A stretch of DNA of 50,397 nt. Source: Ignavibacteriota bacterium (GTDB lineage Bacteria > Bacteroidota > Ignavibacteria > UBA10030 > UBA6906). Numbering within the stretch: the stretch's first letter is position 1; every line of letters begins with the position of its first letter. Below the pieces are notes generated by a model. The model worked only from the letters and a program-made list of their open reading frames with translations, made no database searches and was not told where the DNA came from. A program made the position numbers and the translations under genes. Below, piece by piece: positions 1 to 7,198 of the stretch. The stretch lies in contig PMNE01000065.1 in the NCBI GenBank assembly GCA_003162635.1, positions 1-50,397 on the forward strand, in the 5' to 3' direction.

Positions 1-41
1 GTCCCGAACCAAGCGCGCTAGCCGGACTGCGCTACGCCCCG
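1..41 (-). tRNA. tRNA-Pro (anticodon CGG), 5' part only
   Basis: Read on the minus strand from position 41 towards 1, the sequence has a 7-base acceptor strand CGGGGCG, T8-A9, a D arm with GCGC/GCGC stem, an anticodon stem CTTGG and the 7-base loop TTCGGGA, then stops at the window edge. The loop gives anticodon CGG, proline, and the C1 start fits tRNA-Pro. The 3' anticodon strand, T arm and acceptor 3' strand lie outside the window, so pairing there cannot be checked. A promoter sits about 45 bases upstream. Confidence 0.85.
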
Positions 42-86
42 AGAAACTCAACATCCCTCAGACCTTCGGTTGCACTGCAAAAACGT

Positions 87-115
87 AAGATACGGAAAAC
101 TGAAGAGTCCCGCAA
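87..115 (-). promoter_or_regulatory. promoter of tRNA-Pro
   Basis: On the minus strand TTGCGG (115-110) and TATCTT (92-87) are separated by exactly 17 bases. Predicted start near 80, giving a 5' extension of about 40 bases before the tRNA. The same hexamer pair and spacing occur upstream of bshA. Confidence 0.6.
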
Positions 116-142
116 CAACAACGAGTGCAAAAAAAGAGCAAC

Positions 143-1489
143 TCAGATCACCGTGTGCACAAGCCACGATTGAAGCGAGAGAAGCGGCGTGGTGGGCATC
201 AACAAGGCATGATCGTTCAGCAGACGGTAGTCATACTTGTAACCTTTCATGAATCCCCCGGTGGAGGAGCCGATCGGGAGACTCCCGTACCCCACACCCC
301 TTCGGACTTCCTGTGTGATGCTCCCGAAAATGTCGAGAATCTGGCGGTTCCGGCTCGAATTATCCGCAGCGGCAAGTCCCCCGGTGAGCGCGACGATAGA
401 GGCATCGATCATGAACCGGTTCGACCCGCTGTTCGTCGCATTGTCATTCCCCGTGTTGCCGATGATGACGTTGTTCTGCGCAAGCAAACCGATGAAATCC
501 GGCGACGAACCTGCCCGGGGATCGGTCTGACAGAGAACGTCGTTCGTCACGATGAGATTCCCCCCCTTCCCCGACCCATCCGGTATCGTCAGCACCGAAA
601 CCTTATCCTTGATCGTCCCTTCCACATACACATCCACACCGGGCTCGTATACGATGCCGTCCGACGGAACGGCGGCAACGGTGTCGGTCGTCCGGAAATC
701 CCCGTACCCGTTGTTGGTCATCCTTTTCCCGTCACGAAAATACCGGACCATCTGATTCCCCGATCCATCGACGAAGAACTGCATATGGACTTCCTTCGCC
801 GTGTTGAGATTGATGAGCCCGTTGCCGGCCGTGATCGTCGAATTGAAGTTGGTGGTCCCGACGAGGAAGGGAGGGTCGGCCACGGAATCGAATGCCGTGG
901 GGAACTGGACGGAGACACCCGACTCGGGGGGATAGGTGAAAACCGGCTTTGTGCCCGCGGTAATGATCAACGGTTTTGTCGTCGTGACGCGGTCGTTAAA
1001 GACCGGCATGATGAGCGAGCCGCCGTAATGGTCCATTTTCAGCGTGTTATTGCTGTGTACGGCACCATAGGCGGTATCGTACGTCGTCCAGGGAACAGTC
1101 CCGTCGTCGTTGTCGGTCAGGACAACAAAATTGTCGAAATACCCGGGGCCAAGGTAGAAGATCACCTGCTGCGTTTGCTTGTTCGGGCCCGAAGGAGGAT
1201 AGGTTCCCGTCGAGACGACCTGGATCTTGGCTCCGACATTCTGGATGACGATGTCGATCGTCCCGCCGCTGAGCGTTTCATTATTCTTGATATGGCCGCG
1301 GAGCGATTTATTGAAATACATCATCGTCGAAGCTTCATTGGCCCCGCTCACCGCGATGTCATAGGCGTTCGACCGATGGACGTATGACACAAAATTGTCC
1401 GTCGCATCCGAGGTGTTCATCATGGCGTTGACGATCAACATCGCCACAATCATCCCCGCCACCAGTAAAAGCGCAAGCCGTCCCGTCAT
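143..1489 (-). CDS. PilX/DUF4900-like pilus-assembly-type membrane protein
   Basis: A 448-residue protein with one hydrophobic segment at residues 4-22 and a large extracytoplasmic region. The C-terminal third has a run of DASIVAL, then DIFGSITQ, then RRGVGYG and a GYKYDYRLL-like ending. This resembles the C-terminal pattern of PilX-N-terminal/DUF4900 proteins as I remember it. The ATG at 1489 follows a GGAGAG-type ribosome site. It is the last gene of a three-gene operon, 12 bases after the preceding gene, and is followed directly by a T7 run. No G-(F/M)-xxx-E prepilin cleavage motif is visible at the N-terminus. Function in pilus or secretion-filament assembly is inferred; no pilus motor or secretin gene is in view. 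Confidence 0.6.
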   Translation of the reverse strand: MTGRLALLLVAGMIVAMLIVNAMMNTSDATDNFVSYVHRSNAYDIAVSGANEASTMMYFNKSLRGHIKNNETLSGGTIDIVIQNVGAKIQVVSTGTYPPSGPNKQTQQVIFYLGPGYFDNFVVLTDNDDGTVPWTTYDTAYGAVHSNNTLKMDHYGGSLIMPVFNDRVTTTKPLIITAGTKPVFTYPPESGVSVQFPTAFDSVADPPFLVGTTNFNSTITAGNGLINLNTAKEVHMQFFVDGSGNQMVRYFRDGKRMTNNGYGDFRTTDTVAAVPSDGIVYEPGVDVYVEGTIKDKVSVLTIPDGSGKGGNLIVTNDVLCQTDPRAGSSPDFIGLLAQNNVIIGNTGNDNATNSGSNRFMIDASIVALTGGLAAADNSSRNRQILDIFGSITQEVRRGVGYGSLPIGSSTGGFMKGYKYDYRLLNDHALLMPTTPLLSLQSWLVHTVI

Positions 1490-1501
1490 AGCTCTCTCCC
1501 G

Positions 1502-2128
1502 CTAATTCTTGATCTGGAACGTAAGCTGCTTCCAATTCACCAGCACGGTGGCGAGAGAATCCGGACCGCTCACCGAAGAATATGGATTGATGTTCTCCAC
1601 GCTGATTGTGACCTCCACAGCGTTGATTTCATTGAGCCGGGCAGCGGGAACAGGCGAGGGAATCGAGTCCCCGGTGGATGTCAGATACGTCAGATGAAAG
1701 ACCGTCACTCCCATGCTGCTCCCGCCGTAGGGACCGGTGTTTTCCCTGCGGAGCAGCATCCGGTCGTTCGGGTTGGCAGTCGCAAGGACCGGAGCCCCGA
1801 AGGCATAGGAGATGGAATCGACGACGCCGTCCCCCTCTCCGCTCGCCTTCGTTGGATCGGGGAGATCGGTTTTGAACCGGACCGATTCCGCCGCCGCCAT
1901 CGTGACGATGGGATTCGACATGTTGCTCCTCACGGTGCAATACCCCATCCGCCGAAAATCCTCCTCCATCACGGTCACCACGTTGACGAGGTTCTCCTGC
2001 GCGACAATCTCATCGCGGTACGTCTGCTTCGTCTCCATGGTCTGCGCCGTGAAATTCAGGAGCGTCAGGAAGAGCAGACCGCCGATGATGCTTGACCCTA
2101 TGATATCAAGGATGACCTGATATCCCAC
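1502..2128 (-). CDS. pilin-like single-pass membrane protein (PilW-like position)
   Basis: A 208-residue protein starting at GTG (2128), with GGGAGGG at a suitable distance upstream. Residues 5-29 form a hydrophobic helix. An amphipathic stretch rich in E, T and Q follows (to about residue 60), then a beta-rich domain containing EEDFRRMGYC. Architecture, size and position between two other N-terminally anchored proteins resemble minor pilins of the PilW type. A canonical prepilin-peptidase site is absent: the helix begins at residue 5 with no preceding basic leader and no glutamate at helix position 5. It lies 11 bases after the upstream gene. Family assignment rests on architecture alone. 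Confidence 0.5.
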   Translation of the reverse strand: MGYQVILDIIGSSIIGGLLFLTLLNFTAQTMETKQTYRDEIVAQENLVNVVTVMEEDFRRMGYCTVRSNMSNPIVTMAAAESVRFKTDLPDPTKASGEGDGVVDSISYAFGAPVLATANPNDRMLLRRENTGPYGGSSMGVTVFHLTYLTSTGDSIPSPVPAARLNEINAVEVTISVENINPYSSVSGPDSLATVLVNWKQLTFQIKN

Positions 2129-2139
2129 GTCAACCCTCC

Positions 2140-2700
2140 CTACCGAAGGAACTTGTAGTAGCTCACGACAAACTGCTCCCTGATCTCGGCCCGCTGGTCG
2201 TTGAACTGAAAGAAATGAGTGGCCGGGGAATTCGGCACCGTGTCCGCCACCGCCACTTCAACGAGCTTGTACCACTGGCGGGTGGAGACCTTCGCACTTG
2301 CGATGGGATCCCAATAGCTTACATAGCACATCACATGAAAGCTCCCGACGTTGTCGATCGTCACCATCGTGTCCAGATTGTTCCAATCGTCCACATCGTT
2401 GAACTGGCTTTGGGATGTTTCCCCGGCATCCCTTCCAAGGTACAAGGAGAGCATGGAAAGCTTCGATACCATATCCGCCGCATTCGGCTGGACCGCGTTG
2501 GCAACGAGACTGTCATCGAAGGCAAGCGCGGGATTGGAGATCCGCTGGATGTACGAATTCGCAATCGAGACGGCGTTGATCCCCAGCTGACTGACAACAA
2601 GCGTCTCCGAGGTCGACATGTTCGTCTCTTTCTCATTCAGGATGAGCGTTCCAAGAAAAATGCCGGCAAGGATCACAAAAATCATTTCAAACCGAATCAT
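2140..2700 (-). CDS. pilin-like single-pass membrane protein, first gene of operon
   Basis: A 186-residue protein with a hydrophobic helix at residues 5-21 and a soluble domain with alternating polar/hydrophobic strands. ATG at 2700 follows AAGGAGAAGAGG. It resembles type IV pilin-like or pseudopilin proteins in layout only. I cannot name a family from sequence. A glutamate lies at residue 5, but before the hydrophobic helix rather than inside it, so it does not form the usual class III signal. First gene after the promoter at 2788-2816, and probably translated with the two downstream genes as one anchored complex. Confidence 0.5.
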   Translation of the reverse strand: MIRFEMIFVILAGIFLGTLILNEKETNMSTSETLVVSQLGINAVSIANSYIQRISNPALAFDDSLVANAVQPNAADMVSKLSMLSLYLGRDAGETSQSQFNDVDDWNNLDTMVTIDNVGSFHVMCYVSYWDPIASAKVSTRQWYKLVEVAVADTVPNSPATHFFQFNDQRAEIREQFVVSYYKFLR

Positions 2701-2787
2701 CCTCTTCTCCTTCCCAACTCCGGTTGTGATTTCTTGTGGCGGATATCAGCAGAGGGAAAACGGGAATAGACGTCAGAATTTGCGAGT

Positions 2788-2816
2788 ATAGTACAAGGAA
2801 GCGAATGTAATTGCAA
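2788..2816 (-). promoter_or_regulatory. promoter of pilin-like operon
   Basis: Minus strand TTGCAA (2816-2811), 17-base spacer, TACTAT (2793-2788). Predicted start near 2781, leaving an 80-base leader before the ATG at 2700. The surroundings are markedly AT-rich against a GC-rich background. Confidence 0.6.
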
Positions 2817-2835
2817 GAAAATTTCGCTCTCTTGC

Positions 2836-2866
2836 CCGTGCTGAGGACAGAAAGGTGACAGCACGG
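2836..2866 (-). terminator. hairpin after the lipocalin gene
   Basis: CCGTGCTG (2836-2843) and CAGCACGG (2859-2866) form a perfect 8-bp stem with a 15-base loop, about 70 bases past the lipocalin stop. No long T run follows on the minus strand, so this may be a weak or Rho-assisted end of the folP-lipocalin operon. Confidence 0.35.
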
Positions 2867-2936
2867 CTCCTCCGCCCCCTCACCCCGCCTGTTTCAGCAG
2901 ATGCCTGACCGGTCCTCCCCATTTTCACGTCGGAGG

Positions 2937-3491
2937 TCATCCTTGCTCTTGTTGCGGCGTCATGACGAGCGCCCGTGGATCGTACCCCTGTATGCGGATT
3001 CGTTCCAGAATCCCCGCGAGTGTCGCTTCGTCCAGTGTTTTGGTCCGTGAAAGCACCCAGAGATACTTCCGGTCCGGATCTCCAACCACCGCATAGCGGT
3101 AATCGGCGGCAACGTCGATGATCCAGTAGTCTCCCCACACAAAAGGAAGGAACGAGAGGAACGCGGGAGCGAACCGGACCTTCAACTTTGTGTTTGGTCC
3201 GTTCTGAACCGCCTTTCGCGCCCGTCCTTCCGCCTCGACAAACTCATTATTCTCCTTGCGGCATCGGTTCACGACGATGAATTCGTCTCCATCGACCGTG
3301 TATGTCGCTGTGACATCTCCAATGCAATCGTCTTCGAATCGGTTAGGCAGCCGGGCTATTTCATACCAGGTACCGGCATACTTCAAGGGATCGATCGAGG
3401 GGACAACGAGGACCTCGCGCGGAGCGGGATCCTGTGCGACGCCGCGACCGGCCGTCGTGAGGAGGAAGAATAAAACGATGGCGATCTTCAT
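2937..3491 (-). CDS. lipocalin family protein (Blc-like), exported
   Basis: A 184-residue protein with a signal peptide (residues 1-19, hydrophobic core IAIVLFFLLTTAG) and probable cleavage after GVA. The mature part opens with the lipocalin signature YAGTWYEIARLPN. Further strands follow, including the conserved GDYWIIDVAADYRYAVVG and the R in LWVLSRT. Bacterial lipocalins bind lipids or other hydrophobic ligands at the envelope. Unlike E. coli Blc there is no lipobox cysteine after the signal, so it is predicted soluble in the periplasm. Its ATG overlaps the miaA stop as ATGA, so it is translationally coupled at the end of the folP operon. Confidence 0.85.
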   Translation of the reverse strand: MKIAIVLFFLLTTAGRGVAQDPAPREVLVVPSIDPLKYAGTWYEIARLPNRFEDDCIGDVTATYTVDGDEFIVVNRCRKENNEFVEAEGRARKAVQNGPNTKLKVRFAPAFLSFLPFVWGDYWIIDVAADYRYAVVGDPDRKYLWVLSRTKTLDEATLAGILERIRIQGYDPRALVMTPQQEQG

Positions 3492-4468
3492 GAGGGGTCT
3501 CCGGAAGGAATCGGTCCTCTTTCGTCAATTGCACATGCGGTGAAGTCATGTGCGATCAGATCGGCAGCCGCCTCCGGCGTTGTCAAGCCATCCATGGGTA
3601 TCCACGTAATGCGGGCGTCACGCCGGAACCATGTCATCTGTCGTTTCGCGTAGCGCCGGCTGTTTCGCCGGAAGAGCCGTATCATCTCTTCGCGGTCGAT
3701 CTCTCCATGCAGGAAAGCAAATGCCTCACGGTAACCGACCGTGTTCAGTGCATTGAACAACGGGGAAAGTCCCATTCGTTCCAGGCGATCCGCTTCCTCC
3801 ACCAATCCGTCCCCGATCATCCTCTCGCAGCGCCGATCGATGCGTTCGTACAGCAATTTCCTGTCCCACAGCAAGCCGAAGAGCACAGGGGTGAACATGA
3901 TCGAAATCCTCCCCTCCTTCTGCCGCCACGAAAGAGGTTGACCTGTCGTCAGAAAGACCTCCAGCGCGCGAACAACGCGACGGGGTTTTGTCGGGTCGAT
4001 GACAGCGGCGGTCGCAGGATCGACGCGGTGCAATTCATTCATCAGCGACGCAACGCCGTCCTGTGCGAGACGTGCCCGCAGGGATTCACGGATGTCCGGA
4101 TCGGCTCCCGGTCCGTCGAAGAAACCGTCGATGAGCGACTGCACGTAGAGGCCTGAGCCGCCGACAACGATCGGCACCGATCCACGCCGTGTCACCTCGT
4201 CGATCACACGGCGTCCCTCTTCGCCGAATCTTCCGGCGTTAAAGTCTTCGCCGGGTTGGAGGAGGTCAATGAAGTGATGGGGAATCCTGCGGCGTTCCCC
4301 GGCAGCCGGCTTCGCTGTCCCGATATCCAGAAATTTGTAGACCTGCCGGGAATCGGCGGATATGATCTCGCCGCCGAGCAGAGCGGCGAGATGAAGGGCA
4401 ACCTCCGTCTTTCCCGACGCCGTCGGGCCCACGAGGACAAGCACCCGCGTTTTCCCGGGTGACGTCAT
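3488..4468 (-). CDS. miaA: tRNA dimethylallyltransferase MiaA
   Basis: 326 residues from the ATG at 4468. It transfers a dimethylallyl group to N6 of A37 in tRNAs that read UNN codons. Seen: P-loop GPTASGKT at residues 14-21, the SADSRQVY motif just after residue 37, VVGGSGLYVQSL, and the C-terminal AKRQMTWFRRD motif typical of the family. An in-frame ATG at 4477 also exists. I chose 4468 because it overlaps the pcm stop (TAATG), which suggests coupling. Length is close to the usual 300-320. The stop overlaps the lipocalin start. A longer reading frame to 4696 is only overlap with pcm. Confidence 0.95.
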   Translation of the reverse strand: MTSPGKTRVLVLVGPTASGKTEVALHLAALLGGEIISADSRQVYKFLDIGTAKPAAGERRRIPHHFIDLLQPGEDFNAGRFGEEGRRVIDEVTRRGSVPIVVGGSGLYVQSLIDGFFDGPGADPDIRESLRARLAQDGVASLMNELHRVDPATAAVIDPTKPRRVVRALEVFLTTGQPLSWRQKEGRISIMFTPVLFGLLWDRKLLYERIDRRCERMIGDGLVEEADRLERMGLSPLFNALNTVGYREAFAFLHGEIDREEMIRLFRRNSRRYAKRQMTWFRRDARITWIPMDGLTTPEAAADLIAHDFTACAIDERGPIPSGDPS

Positions 4469-5103
4469 TACTGCCATCCCATCTTCCCGATGAGGGGGAC
4501 GAACTTGAATCCCTCCACTTCCCGCCGGTCGAAATGCTCCCCGGAGCGGGTCACCACGATGAGCGACTGCCGGGAGAGTGTTCCCACCGGTACGACGAGT
4601 TTCCCGCCGTCCTTCAGTTGCCGGAGGAGCGGGCCGGGAACATCGGGCGCTCCGGCAGTGACGATGATCCCATCGAACGGTGCGAATTCGCTCCATCCGA
4701 CGGTGCCATCCCCTCCCCTGGTCGCAACGCGATAGTGGAGCCGGTCCAGGACTTTGCGCGCCGCGGCAAGGAGCTCGAGATTTCTCTCGATGGAAAAGAC
4801 CCGTGCGCCCAATTCCGCCAGGACTGCGGCCTGGTAACCGGACCCTGTGCCGACTTCGAGGATCTTCTCGCCGCTGCCGGCGCCGAGAGCTGCCGTCATG
4901 AACGCCACCGTGTACGGCTGCGAGATGGTCTGTCCTTTTCCTATCGGGAGAGCGGAGTCTTCGTAGGCACGGGAGGTGAAGGGCTCGGGAACAAAGCGAT
5001 GCCGGTCCACGCGCGACATTGCCCCGATGACCCGCTCATCGGCGATTCCCTTTTCCCGCAGAAGGGCGATCATGTCCAGCCGGTCCTCGTCGAAGCGTCC
5101 CAC
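4468..5103 (-). CDS. pcm: protein-L-isoaspartate O-methyltransferase
   Basis: Repairs L-isoaspartyl residues in aged proteins using S-adenosylmethionine. The protein shows PIGKGQTISQPYTVAFMT near the start, the SAM-binding loop ILEVGTGSGYQAAVLAEL, and a VTAGAP motif, in the order normal for Pcm. I placed the start at the GTG of 5103 because AAGGAG lies five bases ahead. A GTG at 5109 is in frame but overlaps that ribosome site. About 211 residues, normal for the family. It follows cdaA by 9 bases and overlaps miaA by one base. Confidence 0.92.
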   Translation of the reverse strand: MGRFDEDRLDMIALLREKGIADERVIGAMSRVDRHRFVPEPFTSRAYEDSALPIGKGQTISQPYTVAFMTAALGAGSGEKILEVGTGSGYQAAVLAELGARVFSIERNLELLAAARKVLDRLHYRVATRGGDGTVGWSEFAPFDGIIVTAGAPDVPGPLLRQLKDGGKLVVPVGTLSRQSLIVVTRSGEHFDRREVEGFKFVPLIGKMGWQ

Positions 5104-5112
5104 GATCACTCC

Positions 5113-5928
5113 TTAAGAATTCGCCTTGACGAGCCGCCATATCGCCGCCGGCGAGCGATCCGCCGGGATGGTAAACCGTGCTTTGAGTTCCTTCCGGAGC
5201 ACTGCGGGGGTCAGACCGCGATGGAGGGTTCCGTTCTCCGCGATGGAGACCATGCCGGTCTCCTCCGAGACGATCACCACGATCACGTCGGCCTGTTCCG
5301 AGATGCCGAGTCCGGCCCTGTGGCGCGTTCCGAGAAGCTGCCCTTCCCATGCGCTGAGGTTCGAGAGGGGAAGCGTGCACCGGGCGGCCTCGACAACCTT
5401 GTCCTTCACCACCACGGCGCCGTCGTGGAGCGGTGATCGCGGATTGAAAATGGAAACGAGAAGCGACCGGCTGAGCTGGGCATCGAGTTTTGTGCCGGTC
5501 TCGACGGCCATTCTGATCCCCGAGGCCCGGACAAGAACGATGAGGGCCCCTATCTTCTTCTTGGAGAGTTCGGTGACGGCCGCGACGATCTCGTCAATCG
5601 ATTCGTCAGCGTTCACTTTCACGAAAAGCCGGACGACGGGGTTTCTGCTGACGAGGACGAGGAGGCGGCGGAGCTCCGGCTGGAAGAGGATGATGAAGGC
5701 GATCACCCAGATGTCCGTCAAAGTCCGGAGGAACCAACTCATCGCCTTCAGGTTGAGCGCCTGGGCGACGAAGGAGAAGATGAGGATCAGGAGGAGGCCT
5801 GCAAAGATCTGGATCGCGATCGTCCCCCGCATCGCCTGGTACAGGCGATAGAAGATGAAGGAGACCAGCACAATGTCGATAATGTCGGCGAGGCCGACGG
5901 AGAGAAAACCGATCTTGAAGAGTTCCAT
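5113..5928 (-). CDS. cdaA: diadenylate cyclase CdaA
   Basis: Membrane-bound c-di-AMP synthase of 271 residues. Three hydrophobic segments (about 12-30, 36-58 and 70-90) precede a DisA_N cyclase domain. The two catalytic signatures are intact: LHDGA at residues 167-171 and GTRHRA at 200-205. ATG at 5928 has GAGGAGAG upstream. folP lies immediately upstream, 23 bases away, an adjacency known from Bacteroidota and relatives. No CdaR-like partner gene is present, unlike in Firmicutes. No c-di-AMP riboswitch is seen in the window. Confidence 0.95.
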   Translation of the reverse strand: MELFKIGFLSVGLADIIDIVLVSFIFYRLYQAMRGTIAIQIFAGLLLILIFSFVAQALNLKAMSWFLRTLTDIWVIAFIILFQPELRRLLVLVSRNPVVRLFVKVNADESIDEIVAAVTELSKKKIGALIVLVRASGIRMAVETGTKLDAQLSRSLLVSIFNPRSPLHDGAVVVKDKVVEAARCTLPLSNLSAWEGQLLGTRHRAGLGISEQADVIVVIVSEETGMVSIAENGTLHRGLTPAVLRKELKARFTIPADRSPAAIWRLVKANS

Positions 5929-5951
5929 AGTCGCTCTCCTCGTCTCACCGG

Positions 5952-6854
5952 TCAGGAGGCAGCGCGGAGAACCGCGTCTGCGATGGTTGTGGCCCGCACC
6001 GTTTCGCGGACGTCGTGCACTCGAACGATCTGCGCGCCGTGCAGGACTGCAACAGCGGCTGCTGCCAGCGTTCCCTCCAGGCGCTCCTGCGGGGGAAGCC
6101 GCGATGCTCCTGCCAGGAATGATTTCCGGGAGGGGCCGACAAGAAGAGGGCGGCCGAGCACCGCAAAGCGGCGCAGTCCGGCGAGCAGCCGGAAATTATC
6201 GGCTCCGGTCTTTCCGAAGCCGATGCCGGGATCCACGATCATCTGCTTCACTCCCTGTGAAGTCCCCTTGCGGACGGCCTCCTGCAGCCGGGAGATGATC
6301 TCCGCAAAGAGATCGTCGTACACGGGGTCGGCTTGCATCGTTTTCGGCGTTCCCCTGATGTGCATGACCACGGCGGAAGCGCCGCCGGCCGCGACGACTT
6401 CCGGCATCGCCGGATCGAAGGTGAAGCCGCTGATGTCGTTGACGATAACTGCCCCTGCGGCGAGGGAAGCGCGCGCAACGGAGGACTTGGTGGTGTCGAT
6501 CGAAACCGGCACTTCCGTCCGCTTCACGATTTCCTCGATCACCGGAAGAACACGGTCAAGTTCCTCCTGCGCCCCCACCGGATCCGACCCCTCGCCGTAG
6601 GCAGATCCCTTCGGGCGGGTCGATTCCCCTCCCACATCGATGAAATCCGCTCCCTCTTCCGCCATGGCCAGCGCATGCTCCACAGCGCGGGAGACGGTCA
6701 GATACCGCCCGCCATCGGAAAAGGAATCCGGCGTGACGTTGAGGATTCCCATGATATGTGTCCGCGCGGAGAGGTCGTATTCACGGCTCCCGAACCGGTA
6801 CACAAGATTCAGGGGAACAGCGGGGATCAACACGGATGGAATCGCCATGGTCAT
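5952..6854 (-). CDS. folP: dihydropteroate synthase
   Basis: Condenses p-aminobenzoate with hydroxymethyl-dihydropterin diphosphate in folate synthesis. 300 residues with ILNVTPDSFSDGG (about 37-49), DVGGESTRPKG, the strand SIDTTKSSVA, VNDISG, VDPGIGFGKT, GPSRKSFL and the C-terminal RVHDV, all in family order. The start ATG at 6854 has no clear ribosome site. A second in-frame ATG lies two codons later. A strong hairpin ends 13 bases upstream of the start (6868-6891). The N-terminal 30 residues before the barrel are slightly longer than average. Confidence 0.96.
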   Translation of the reverse strand: MTMAIPSVLIPAVPLNLVYRFGSREYDLSARTHIMGILNVTPDSFSDGGRYLTVSRAVEHALAMAEEGADFIDVGGESTRPKGSAYGEGSDPVGAQEELDRVLPVIEEIVKRTEVPVSIDTTKSSVARASLAAGAVIVNDISGFTFDPAMPEVVAAGGASAVVMHIRGTPKTMQADPVYDDLFAEIISRLQEAVRKGTSQGVKQMIVDPGIGFGKTGADNFRLLAGLRRFAVLGRPLLVGPSRKSFLAGASRLPPQERLEGTLAAAAVAVLHGAQIVRVHDVRETVRATTIADAVLRAAS

Positions 6855-6867
6855 ACACGAGAGACAA

Positions 6868-6891
6868 CGAGGCGGCCACGGGGTCGCCTCG
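6868..6891 (-). repeat. intergenic hairpin upstream of folP
   Basis: CGAGGCGGCC (6868-6877) and GGTCGCCTCG (6882-6891) form a 10-bp stem (one G-U in RNA) with a 4-base loop. It fills most of the gap between the small basic gene and folP. No T run follows, so it is more likely an mRNA processing or translation-tuning element than a terminator. Confidence 0.45.
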
Positions 6892-6899
6892 CACGTCGG

Positions 6900-6998
6900 T
6901 CACGTCTTCTTCTTCGCCAGCGAGGCCCGTTGTTTCGCCTTCGTCCGCTCGACCGCTTTCTTGTGTTTCTTCCGCACCTTCATCGTCTTCTTATTCAT
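6900..6998 (-). CDS. small basic protein, 32 residues
   Basis: A 32-residue protein beginning MNKKTMKVRKKHKKAVERTK, with about half its residues lysine or arginine. ATG at 6998 is preceded by a near-perfect GGAGGA five bases away, and a promoter lies at 7072-7100. A longer frame to 7202 exists but overlaps the promoter and the hairpin, so I reject it. Composition suggests binding to RNA or the ribosome, as in tiny ribosome-associated proteins. I do not recognise a family. It is the first gene of the folP-cdaA-pcm-miaA operon. Confidence 0.6.
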   Translation of the reverse strand: MNKKTMKVRKKHKKAVERTKAKQRASLAKKKT

Positions 6999-7071
6999 TC
7001 TTCCTCCTGCATCGTGAATCGCCGGGGATTTTCCATGCGTCACGCCCGTCTGCAACTCCCCGCGCTCTCCC

Positions 7072-7100
7072 ATGATATTCATTTCCGCCCACAACTTCAA
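7072..7100 (-). promoter_or_regulatory. promoter of small-gene/folP operon
   Basis: Minus strand TTGAAG (7100-7095), 17-base spacer, TATCAT (7077-7072). Predicted start near 7065, 67 bases before the small gene. It lies just downstream of the GC-rich hairpin that follows the SOD gene, which separates the two transcription units. Confidence 0.6.
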
Positions 7101-7114
7101 GGCAGACAACAGAC

Positions 7115-7142
7115 CGCCCCCGGGAGGAAACACCCGGGGGCG
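7115..7142 (-). terminator. strong hairpin after the suf-sod operon
   Basis: CGCCCCCGGG (7115-7124) and CCCGGGGGCG (7133-7142) form a perfect 10-bp GC stem with an 8-base loop, 56 bases past the SOD stop. The following minus-strand sequence GTCTGTTGTCTG is only moderately T-rich. Placement between an operon end and the next promoter supports terminator function. Confidence 0.55.
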
Positions 7143-7198
7143 ACCGGTGAAGCGAAGGAACAACCGTTGCGAGCAAGGCACCGCGAGGTCCCTGCCGA

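Noticed and set aside
143-160. Terminator at the end of the pilin-like operon
   Set aside because: A T7 run follows the stop, but the only stem nearby is three base pairs, too weak to claim.
3488-4696. Longer miaA start at 4696
   Set aside because: The added 76 residues overlap pcm and are low-quality Arg-rich sequence; the P-loop lies 14 residues after the ATG at 4468.
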